Source: Breviolum minutum Mf 1.05b.01
Lineage: Eukaryota; Sar; Dinophyceae; Suessiales; Symbiodiniaceae
Reading direction: 5' to 3'
Assembly (NCBI GenBank): GCA_000507305.1
Contig: DF240485.1
Location: forward strand, 41,032-105,031
Length of the DNA stretch: 64,000 nt
Shown: positions 54,351 to 64,000 of the stretch, one piece after another
How positions within the stretch are numbered: position 1 is the stretch's first letter
Layout: every line of letters begins with the position of its first letter
Translations under genes and position numbers: made by a program
Notes under the pieces: model-generated
Databases searched by the model: none
Seen by the model: the letters and a program-made list of their open reading frames with translations, nothing else
What the model was told of the DNA's origin: nothing

Positions 54351-55118
54351 CCTGGTGAGGCCATCACAGTGACCATCAGACCGCAGCGTTTGTATGTGCA
54401 GACACCCAATGGTCAAGATAGGCGAAATCCCGGGGCACAAGGAGCATGACCTCAGATGGCGCAACTTCACAACTTTAACCAAGGTGGTTCAGTTAAGGAC
54501 GCAAATACTATACGTACACATCCATAGTAAACCAATCTATGGGAAGTAGCACCATATAACTTTTCGAAGTGGATGAAAGACATATTTGGATGTATATTTT
54601 CCATCGACTCAGCTTTCTGGCCAGGTGTGGTGGTGAGTATGTACCCCTAGCAGATCGCACGGCCAATGGCTACCCTATTTGGGAGCACACTGCTGGGAGT
54701 AGATGTTGGTTGTACTCAGGTGCCGGGTGCAATGCGGTTCCAATGGGAATGAGTTGTAGCAAACTTCAGATTCCCCCAGCGCGATTCTTTGGAAGCCCTA
54801 AACTCAAGGTTTTTCCGAGTTTTTCAGGACATCCAACTGACCTCCAACTCGTAGACAATTTTCATTTCATATTTTATCATATTTCCATTCATCTGAACCA
54901 CATCCTTACCCACAACAAGCCCATCCTAAATTTTCCACCAATTTTCAGGTAACAACGGCATGTGGATCATTGGTGGTCGTGATGCGGCTGCCAAAAACTT
55001 CGCATGTACACGTGGCGTTTGGAAGCCCATTTTGGGGGACGGACTTGGTCCAAGCCTCGGGCGGGAGGGGTTCCTGACATATCTGAGATTCCCAAAATTG
55101 GAACATGAAACCGACGAT
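54351..55118 (+). CDS. Repeat module 2: A, B and C exons
   Basis: Exon A (about 54351-54421): AITVTIRPQRLYVQTPNGQD, ending AGATAG|GCGAAA (GC donor, phase 2). Exon B 54625-54719: acceptor TTTCTGGCCAG|G, then CGGEYVPLADRTANGYPIWE, HTAGSRCWLYSG, donor TACTCAG|GTGCC (phase 1). Exon C from 54949 (acceptor AATTTTCAG|GT): NNGMWIIGGRDAAAKNFACT then RGVWKP. C is open to TAG at 55119-55121, but a donor near 55010-55030 is possible. All phases agree. The A-B intron uses GC-AG. This is the best-preserved copy of the module and it makes the other copies recognisable. Confidence 0.68.
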
Positions 55119-55694
55119 TAGGAAACTCACAAAGAATTCATTGAGTTGTTACATGTCCAATCTCAACACAAAAAGATCCCAAATGATCCATGAGATTCCT
55201 CCGTTTTTTTTTCGGCAGCCTTGGAAAAAATTCCAAGGAAGCTGGCACTTTTTGTACGTAAAACCCCTTCAAACAAAAACGGCTTCCACGTTAGATCAAG
55301 GAAATATCATTTCTCAAGATGATTTTTTGGATGGGAAAACTCAACACAGTCGGCATGTACCCATGACATGTTTTTTTTTTCCAAGATTGAAGTAGGAAGT
55401 CCCAGCCTTTGTGACAGACATTTGAATTGAAAACATCTAAGAACGCGAACGACAACAGATTTTAATCAGCTATAATGTCAGATTCAAAGTGCCGGGTTCC
55501 GGCGTCGGGTTCCTGCGCAGGGTTCGCCAACCAGTTCCATTGTTCTGCTGCTTCGATTGCTTCCGAACACATGTGAATTTCTAGGTGTCAAGAAAAAGTC
55601 AATGCCAGCAGGTAAGGAACTGACACTATTTCAAAAGGGTCACAAAAACAATGTGTTTTCCAAAAAGACGGTAACATAGAAATTCAATATTTGG

Positions 55695-55830
55695 AGGAGG
55701 CTCCGTTGGAGATGCTGCATGACATACTTTGGCCTTGTAACCTCTTTCTGAAAGTTGAAAAAGAAAAGCTTTATATGGCTATAAAGGTCCAGGAACCGTC
55801 AGGAACAGCTCCGAAACAGGTCAGAAACAG
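55695..55830 (+). CDS. Candidate exon, weak
   Basis: Plus frame EEAPLEMLHDILWPCNLFLK then VEKEKLYMAIKVQEP. The EAPLExL start resembles DEAPLEVL at 51.9 kb, which might mean a diverged module unit. Boundaries unproven. Confidence 0.28.
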
Positions 55831-56534
55831 CCCAGTGAGCCTATGTTGTAGCCCATCATCAACACCTTCTTTCTTCCCTTCCCTTCTTTTTCTTCCCTTT
55901 CTTGTCATTTATCTTATTTTCTTTCCGTTCTTTGTTGCTTCGCGAGGTCATCTACTGCCAAACGGTGCACCATGGCTTGCCTGGAAGTCCCAGATGGCGT
56001 GAGCCACACGGCATTCCAAACATTCCAAACATTCCAAACGGATTATCCATAAGATCCCATTTTGGTGAACATGTTTGTCGAAATAGAAAATGGTATTTTG
56101 ATTTCGACATTTGGACCTCTCGAAGTGGTGTGCCGCTTCTTCAAGGACGCCTGATCGGATGGTTGGAAACTGGCAGCGCTTGGAGGGTGAGAAGTTCCGG
56201 GAGGCCTGCTGTTTTTTTTTGGAGCAATCAATGGTGGCCAAAGGAGTCGGAAGAGCATCTTAACCAGCGACAGGAGCAGTTGGTTGCGGGCTTGAGTATA
56301 ATCACCTGGAAAACTACAAGAAACCCTTGGAAGGTTTATTAGAACCCAAACTACATACTACCAGTTGATGAGTTCAGAACTCCAGCTAAGGCTAACCACT
56401 TGAGGGTTTGTAATTTATGATGTTTTTTTGTTTTTTTGTACATCCCTGGTGTAAAATTTCTGAACCATCCTTCCATCCTTTTTTGGGTCCCCAAAATTTT
56501 CCCTTGGCTGTCTTCTCACCAACTGGGACGGCAG

Positions 56535-56891
56535 GACCCAGCGATCATGATCACTACGGAGCCCCTCAGCCTCCATGTCTTGTGTCCAACTGGCCAACAG
56601 AGGCGCGAACTTTCCGGACATTTCCGCGAGCGATTCAGTGTGTCGCGTCGCGCTGTTGGCATAGTTTTCCGTGAGAGATTTTGACAGATCTTTCTGGCTG
56701 TTATTGCAGTCACCTGCTGGAAGAACTGGATATCTCGAAGTAATCTCTTCTCATCTCTTCCTACCGACTCCTGGTAACAATCAGGTCAGGACAGGGAAAT
56801 TCACACTTTTCAGCTGGTACTTTCAGGTGTGGCGGGGAATACCTTCACGTCTCCGAGCGTATCAATGGACAGCCTGTTTGGAAGCAACGAG
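56535..56891 (+). CDS. Repeat module 3: A and B exons
   Basis: Exon A 56535-56602: acceptor GGGACGGCAG|GAC, DPAIMITTEPLSLHVLCPTG then QQR, ending CAGAG|GCGCGA (GC donor, phase 2), homologous to 54351-54421. Exon B 56827-56891: acceptor GTACTTTCAG|G, CGGEYLHVSERINGQPVWKQ then RG, donor CGA G|GTAGTC (phase 1), homologous to 54625-54719 with the same starting phase and first codons. B stops five residues before the place where WLYSG would be; a C exon was not found before 58.6 kb. The A-B intron is GC-AG, as in module 2. Confidence 0.62.
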
Positions 56892-56899
56892 GTAGTCAG

Positions 56900-58679
56900 T
56901 GCAGGACGTTGAGAGATGAGAGACTTGAGCAGTCCCAAGAGGTTATCAAGGCAAAGGGGATTGGACGGGGACCATTTTTGTCGGGACTTATAGCTCTTAC
57001 TCTGATGGGGGATAATGCAAAGGTAGGAAGCAACTATCAGATCATAATTATTAGGTATTGTGAGCCCTTCATACTTCATAGCTGACATATGACATGTGTT
57101 AATGATTGCGAATAAACAACAACTGACAAAAAAAAATATGTGGGCCAACAACATCCCACCAAGTGGTGCATTCTGATTTCTGACACACAAAAAGTGGTGC
57201 ATGAAAAAAATCCGAGGGGTTTCTGACCCAGTGGGTCAGCCCAGACTGAAGGATTTGCTCCAGTTCTGATGGCACTTGGGTGATCAACGGACAGGAGATT
57301 GGACGGTTTTTTCGTGAGGTTTCGCAGCCCCGAAAAAATTCACCCGTGATCCAATGATGCGGATGAAAATTTACTTATGGAAACAGGCTGATTTTACAAG
57401 GGGATTCTGTGGGATTCCTTTATATGTTTTTGGGGTGGTTCTCTTGTTGTGAAAGATTCGAATTTGATGTGACAATGAGACCGTCATATTCATGAGAGCT
57501 GGGGGTGGCATAACAAAGATGTTGAGGATGTTGGTGCATCAATTTTCACCAGATTATATAATATATATAATGGGATTGAGATTTGAAATTTGACCCGCAT
57601 TTATATAAAAAGACAGCTGCAAGCATGCCAGTCTACTACCCATATTTACTCATCACCTCATACTTTCCACCTTTCTCCCTTGCTTCTCAATGTGTTGGGC
57701 CAATTTCACCATTCATGAACAGCTAGAAAAGCTAGCTGCAGGATGGTGAAGAAGAGGTCCTTCTGAAATGTCCCTTGGCTTTTTGCTGAACTCTGTGCCA
57801 GAAAATTTGGCATTTCAGTCTACCTAGGTGAAATGTGAGGCAAAGGCGCCTTCAAAAAGACGTAGTGATGCCACGGGGAAGTTTCCAACATGATCCTAGT
57901 TTGAGTTGATGAAATATGGCATAGTAATTTATAGTATAGGCATATGTTTGTATTTATGTATGTACATTAAAGATCATTAAAGTAGACAATATATTAACAT
58001 GCATCATTCATCCATCCAGATATGTCCAAACCTTCCGCTAAACTCGTTTTGGGATGATGGCCATTCTCCGAGGCCATCAGCCACATAGCGGGACCCAGAT
58101 GCCGGACAAGGTTGGCTGCCGAGGAGGTTTTTGGGAAATTCTTAGGAAATGGCAACATTGGCTGCAATGAAATCAACCTCCCAATGGCTAAGGAGTTTTA
58201 AGGTTGAAATGAAAAAACGATAATTTCAGGCAACTATTGCACTAAACTATTCTATAAGTCCATAAGCATGGAAAGGTTTGAAATGTACACTTTGCATGGT
58301 AAATGCTCAATGTCTCCGGAGCCGTGGCGAGATACCACGAGCTGCAAAACAGATTTTGTTGATGGGCACTGATAGATCATGGATGGGGCGTTTTTTTGTC
58401 AGGGCAAGTAGCTGAGCTGAAAACATCAACCACAACAATCTGTCAAATGGGGATGAGTGATGAGAGCAGTGTTTCGTCTTCTTTTTTGTTGCTTCTGTTT
58501 CACGCAATCTGGAAAATCTGTACTAGTGACCCAGTCAAGTTGCGAAACAGCCACAAGATTGGAAGCCAAAATGGGTTTTTTCAAGACCATGCTTCCTGAC
58601 ATCAATCTGAAATTCAGAGATCTCCATGGCCTTTTTGGCTTAACCAGCTTCAAGAGATGTCAGAGATGCAATCAGCGGA
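56900..58679. other. No firm gene between module 3 and the KH gene
   Basis: Open frames here are short or low in protein character. Small TA-rich patch at 57555-57570. Confidence 0.3.
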
Positions 58680-59871
58680 ATGGCAGAAGCCGAGCCGCAA
58701 GGCGGCTCCCAGCCGGATGTGGACAAGGGCACCGGGGGTACCGAGGGGGGCAGCATGCCCGCCATGGTGCCGCCCTGCCGGATGATTGTACGTGCCACCG
58801 CTGGAGCACGGGTCATTGGGAAGCAAGGGGCTAACATCAAGGCCGGCTCGGCAAGGATGACATGCTGAGTTTTCCCTGCGCGACATAGCTGGGAGAAGGA
58901 GTGATTTTCATTCCAGCCTCAGATTCAGACACTGGATGAACTCATGATGGATTAATATCCTGCATGTTGGGCAGGTTTCTAAGACCCTTTGGGTCTGGCT
59001 TCAGGCTTCTGACAAGCACATGATTGACTCCCCGTACCAGGATGATTTGGGAAAAGTATGGAACAGTTACTTAAGATTTAACACGACGCCAACTTCTATG
59101 GTTATTTGTACCCAAATTTTGATCCTGTAGCCCTTCAAAAGTCATCATTCATCATCATCCACAAGTTATGCTATCTTACTATGTTCTTGAAGGTGCCAAA
59201 CACTTAAAACATGTCATTCAAATGTGGAGATTTCTCTACAACTTTTGAGGATGTTCACCTTTTTCAAGGCTATTCGTGCCGCAGCTGGTGCTCATGCAGT
59301 ACGGATTCTACAAGATGAGCTGCCTGAAGCCTTAAAGCGGCGGCAGGACCCAACGGTTGACCTTTCACCAAAAAAAACACGACGTGATAACAATACTGTT
59401 GATGGAAGAAATCCTGCACCACCTGGGATGGTTAAAACCCCATAAATAATGGGATAATCATCATCCTTGGTGGTGCAGGATTTTGTCCATCAACAGTAGG
59501 ATGCATTTTCTTGGGGCAATTGAAGATTTCAGATTTCAGATCCCGGGTTTTCTGACTGCCATGCTAGTTTAAGATATGTTTTTTTCTTGCTCCTGCTTCG
59601 CCCAAGACCAGCAATCGCAGCTTTCCCTATCATAATTGACCGGTTTGGAGGGCAAACATTTTTAAACAACCTGTGCTTTGAAAGGGTCGAAACGAAGGAA
59701 ACCAGTTGGAGCCATTGATCGTTGATGCAAAAATACCGCCAGGAATGCATCATCATGGTGTCTTGTGGTGAGGAATCAACCTTACGACAGGTGGGGGCCC
59801 CGTTGTGTTGATTTTGGGCCTCCTCCGCCCAAAAAGAGTAACACCGTGTGAAGTGAAATGTTTTAAGAGAA

Positions 59872-59937
<66 letters not shown>

Positions 59938-59938
59938 C

Positions 59939-60003
<65 letters not shown>

Positions 60004-63000
60004 AAAACGATATGAAACGATATGAAACGATGATCAATCAATCAGCAATGATGATCAATGATGATTTACACACGGGAACTGAAGAGACTGACTCCCGTGA
60101 TTCCCAAAAATGGAAACAAGAAAATCATCTTCCAAGCCTGAGATTTCACATGACTTTTGTTGGTTCAAGGTTGGTTCTTGTGTTAAGGGGAACCGATGCC
60201 AAGGCAGTGTCGATGGTCTTGGATCGTGTCTTTGATCGTTCGGGCCTGCCGGAGACGGCAGAGCGGGAGCGCGAGCGTCCCCACGTCCTGGATTTGATCG
60301 TGCCGGAACGTGCAGGTGGAGATGAAATGCTATGTGACTTTGTAGTACGGAACTGTAGAAGATGCAAACTCTAGTTTTCCCACAAATAGATCATATCATA
60401 TATCTACTTCAATGTTGGTATACTTCAATATTTGTGAATATCACTTCAGAAACTTCAGCATCGATATCTTTAATCTCAGGACTCCACCAAATAATCTGGA
60501 AAACATCTTTTCATCTCTTAGGATTTTTTTTTGACAGTCAAACAAAAATCTGCAAAAAAAACCCTTCGGATTTCGACTCCGGTGGGCGTCTTTTTTTTTC
60601 CTCCAGGTGGTGGCATTGTAGGCCAAGGTGGCGAACGTATCCGAGCCATCATTGAAGAGTTGGGTTGTGAGGTGCAAGTCTCACGTGAGCCACTGGCAGG
60701 CATCGCCGGGCATAAGCGTGTCGCATGGCAGCAAAACCCATGGTTTTTTTCGAAGCAGACCTTTTTTTTTTCGGATTGTGAAGTGTGAAGATGTGATTTT
60801 TATTTGAACCATGGGGATTTACCATTGCCATGTTAGTTGACTAGAGGGTATGACATATTGATGATGATAATAATGAGACTGAAAATGACATGTATAAATA
60901 TCGTCATTCAACATCAATTTTTGTATGCATATATATAAAATGTTATGGGAGCTCAGATTCAGATGGAAGTCGTTTTGTGCTTTATTTTGATTTTAATCAC
61001 TTGGATTCGAGCCTGTTTGAATCTTTCAACGGCTTGAAACTTGAGGTGAAATTATTGGCCCGAGATCGGAAGCCTATTGAAGCAGCCTTGTGGAGACTTC
61101 AATCCACTTTGAAGGAGTTAGTTGGAGCTGAGGCTCAGGATTTGTTGCGGGGAATGGAGGAATCTATCGGATAGCATAGCTGAAAATTACCATCACCGCC
61201 AGTTGAAGGTGATGGTGTTCAGAAGCCATAAGCAGTGTCAAACGCACAAGATATGAACAAAACTCAAGTATGAATCGATGCTTTGTCTAAAATCGGTACA
61301 GAGTGGAGTGGCTAAATTGCCTCTTTCCTTTCCACATCTTTTTTTGTCGGGAATGGCGACAAAATGGAGAGGTGGAGCTCGGAAAAGCACCGACCAAACA
61401 GTGGATGATCTTGACCTTTTCTGTGGGAACCTTCACCCTGTTCTTCAGTACATTCTTCACGTGATGCTAAGTACGAAAAAACCATAGGACATTCCAACAA
61501 GACAAGTAAAATCACAACAACCCAAGAAAACGAATTGATTACTGTAAATCAACATGTATATATATTTACTATATATACATAATGTATATACATATAACCT
61601 AAAAGACCCAAAGGACAAGCTTCTTTGTGTTGTGCGCCAGTTTTTGCCTCCAGCACTTTCTACACTTCCTTCGGGATTCGTTGAAGGCAACAAGATCAAT
61701 CCAGAAACCAAGAAAAGGAAAAGAGATTATACAAATTGAGATGCAGTAGGCACCGTAGACAATGGGGCTCACATTTTGAAACCGAAGCAATGTAAAGGAT
61801 CAACACAAGAAGATCATTTTTAACATGTTTAACAGGTGCACGACGTATGAGTCCACGCCAACTAGTGAACCCCCAAAGACAAGATGAAAATACCTGAAAG
61901 ATCGCAAAGTCCACAATGTTGCCAACTTAATGCATGAAAACCAAGGACATTTACAAAATGGATTCCATATATCATGTGTATTCATTTGTCATTTGTCATG
62001 TTATTTGGAGGTTCTGACTGCGGAACACTTCGAGCTGCGGGAAGCTTTACCCACTGAAGAGGAGGCGCAGCGTTTGAAGGCCAAGTTCGATGCCGAGGCT
62101 TTGGGCCAAGGTGAGGTGCCTTTGCGTGTGCTGTTAGCCCAAGGGGAAGCAGCAACAGTGGTGGGCAAGTTGGGTGCGAATGTATCTTAGCCGTAAACTG
62201 GGGTAAAAAAATGAACTGCAAGGGTGGATTTGGTATGATTTGGTCCTCCAAAATCCATGTTTTTTTTGGGGGGAGGAAGGTTTGAAACGTTGCAGTTGGT
62301 ACCCAAACTACAAAAGATGTATCATGCCATTTTTTCACCAGATGATCTGAGCTAACGAGGTGTTCATCTGGAGGTTTTCGGTGGGAAATTCTTGGTGCCC
62401 GGTGCCCCCCAATTAAGGTCGCACGGCTACGGGATTTAGCCTTGGTTTCCATTGATGATGCTGAAGATCCACCCTTCGATGCCAGCGAACGTATATGTTC
62501 AGCTGCCAAGGAGCGTTTCCAACCAAAAGACTCGGGGGTTTCGGTTTCACAGGAAAACGGGCGGGGGGGGTCCAAAATTCATTGCGACCTACCGTAAGCT
62601 GTTGAATCGTCTTGGATGATTTTACTATGTTTTTATAGGCTTGACTTTAGTTACTTTTTTAAATTTTGGTTGGAACATGGGTGAACATGGTGATAAAGTG
62701 AGATGTGGCCTGAAGTAGGGTTGGCATGAAACAGGTAACATTGCGAATTGTTGGCATTGTTGGGATAGGACATTGCCAACATGTTACTTATGGTGCGAAA
62801 TCCCAAGATTGCATTTTGCACCCGGGGGTAGCACGGATATTGTGTCAAACCAGGCCACACTGGCACAACGGCTTCGAGAATTTGAGCTGCATATTGTGTT
62901 TTCTTGAATCTGACCAAGACTTGCTGGACTCAGGGTTTTAATCGGTGATTCTTATTTGCTTTGCACGTGCAAACATAGATCTACAATGATGATATGAGAT

Positions 63001-64000
63001 TATGAGATATATATATATATATATTTGTAATATGGTTTGTTGGGCCTGATATGTATCCGAAATCTAAACTTGCCTCACAACTTCCAATAGATTGGCATCT
63101 AGTATTAAAACCCCGAATGGACTTTCAAAGCAACTCTGATGGAGCAACATCCGTTGGTGTCAATTTGCAGTGCACCCTGGAGATTTAATGTGGATACCAA
63201 AGCAATTGGGCCTTGGAAAGAAGGGAACATTTTGAAATACATGTAATGTATTCTCAAGTGTTTATTGGTGGGTAAAAAGGCGATACCCTCCCTGAACCTA
63301 ACATAGCACCTGAAAATTGATGGTTGGGGGATGTTGGGGGTAATTCTTTTTGCCAATTTTGTCACTGTATTTATCTATTAGCTCGTTCTGCTGGCGGTTT
63401 CCCCTGCATCTCCTGAGGCTTTGCGGCTCATCTTGGGCGATTTGGCCACACGCAACGCTGCCATCGCCCGGGAGGAGAGCGTCCTGGCCGGCGACGGCGA
63501 GCGAAGCGACGGCCCCGCACAGGAAGGCATGCGACCCGTACAGGTGGCATCGGGGGGGGGGGACGACCTGCCAGATGTCAGCCCCCTTTGGTGCTGCGTA
63601 TTTTCAGGATTTGCAAGGATTTTTGTTCTTGGAATCCTTAGCATTGTGGTATAAATATGTTAACTTATAGTTGAGTTAACAGCTGTTGCTGTTGGAAATA
63701 CAAGGGGTTAAGTATCAAATTAAATCCCTGCAAATGATGAACATAACATAACCTTCCATGGATACATTTTTACAGATTTTTTGACGAGGTGCGATTGCTC
63801 TTCCCTGCGGATCGTTGGAGCGAATTGGCACCGGAGCTGTCTCGCACTGTTCCAGAGGTGAAGATTGAAGTACAAGAACCTCAGGTGGGACGGGAGGGGC
63901 CTTGAACATCACAAATCATCATTTGTTTATTTTGTTTGGGCATTGACTTTTCTCCAAGTAAATCTGTGAATTTATAAAGGATGGCAGTGGCAGGATGGGT
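58680..64000 (+). CDS. KH-domain RNA-binding protein (3' end beyond window)
   Basis: Exons: 58680-58841 (ATG; Gly/Pro-rich N-terminus), 59269-59342, 60170-60315, 60607-60719, 61046-~61132, 62011-62181, 62418-~62485, 63382-~63555, 63776-63884. Three type-I KH domains are visible. KH1 has IGKQGANIK|AIRAAAGA, its GxxG loop at the end of exon 1, and continues VRILQDELPEALKRR|LVLVLR. KH2 has AG|GGIVGQGGERIRAIIEELG. KH3 has VVGKLGAN|VARLRDLALV. KH folds bind single-stranded RNA or DNA through GxxG; serial KH domains resemble the PCBP/hnRNP K/Nova type. Introns 1 and 2 are GC-AG (AAG|GCCGG; CGGCG|GCAGG); introns 3, 4 and 6 are GT-AG. Phases agree through exon 7; the donors of exons 5, 7 and 8 are less certain. 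Intron 2 holds a MITE and a GAT repeat. After KH3 come a charged linker and LLFPADRWSELAPELSRT. Confidence 0.85.
59394..59497 (+). repeat. MITE-like family 1, intact copy
   Basis: 104 bp, ends TACTGTTGATGGAAGAAATC and GATTTTGTCCATCAACAGTA, with inner pair CCTGCACCACC / GGTGGTGCAGG. A TA at each end may be the target-site duplication. Reference copy for the family; lies in intron 2 of the KH gene. Confidence 0.93.
59873..60002 (+). repeat. (GAT)n microsatellite
   Basis: About 43 GAT units with one ATCATG interruption near 59937. In intron 2 of the KH gene; the poly-His minus frame is an artefact. Confidence 0.97.
60829..60850 (+). repeat. Solitary MITE family 2 end
   Basis: ATGTTAGTTGACTAGAGGGTA matches the right end of family 2 (compare 51030-51050). 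No left partner nearby. A left-end-like TACCCTCCCTGAACCTAACA lies at about 63284-63303. Confidence 0.4.

Noticed and set aside
59753..60037. Poly-His minus frame.
   Set aside because: Reverse of the GAT repeat in a KH-gene intron.

Overview
This window looks like nuclear DNA of a dinoflagellate, most likely Symbiodiniaceae or a relative such as Polarella. That is inferred from gene structure and protein families, not from a marker gene. Coding sequence comes as short exons (50-300 nt) of higher GC content in AT-rich, microsatellite-rich DNA. Many exon joins only work with GC donors (GC-AG introns) and acceptors of the form AG|G, both known dinoflagellate traits. Several proteins belong to families I recall mainly from dinoflagellate predicted proteomes: WCYVDPC cysteine-rich ectodomains, NGxPxW / WLYSG / WIIGG repeats, and a multi-pass membrane protein with the signature LGILVGFSWEQ. 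There are no bacterial operons, ribosome binding sites or CRISPR arrays, and I recognised no rRNA or tRNA gene.

Layout. 0-26 kb is sparse and of mixed strand. It holds a three-exon plus-strand gene (3.2-5.1 kb), a possible zinc-ribbon exon on the minus strand (8.4-8.5 kb), an intronless membrane RING-finger gene (11.6-12.1 kb), a large CTA-repeat tract (15.0-15.5 kb), a two-exon minus-strand gene (15.9-16.9 kb), small plus-strand genes at 18.6-19.0 and 19.6-19.9 kb, and scattered exon candidates on both strands up to 24.4 kb. From about 26.7 kb to the right edge all well-supported genes are on the plus strand: unassigned exons (26.8-27.4 kb), a two-module cysteine-rich type I membrane protein (28.2-31.5 kb), a multi-exon multi-pass membrane protein (35.5-44.5 kb), a small three-exon gene (45.1-46.0 kb), a two-exon candidate (46.2-47.5 kb), a region of repeated three-exon modules (48.9-56.9 kb) and a KH-domain RNA-binding protein (58.7 kb onward, unfinished at the edge).

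Repeats. At least four families of short inverted-repeat elements (MITE-like, about 85-115 bp) recur, several of them inside introns of the gene models. A larger element of about 485 bp with terminal inverted repeats lies at 10.4-10.9 kb. Simple repeats are abundant (TCA, CTA, CA, CATA/CAG/CAGA, GAT), and two single Ns inside microsatellites mark assembly breaks.

Method and limits. Exon models were built by hand from reading frame, donor and acceptor signals, phase agreement and, where possible, similarity between repeated modules. Isolated exon candidates are weak evidence: at least one equally gene-like open frame (49760-49852) turned out to be intron. Functions rest on motifs and recalled families; no search was run. 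The genes do not form an evident pathway.
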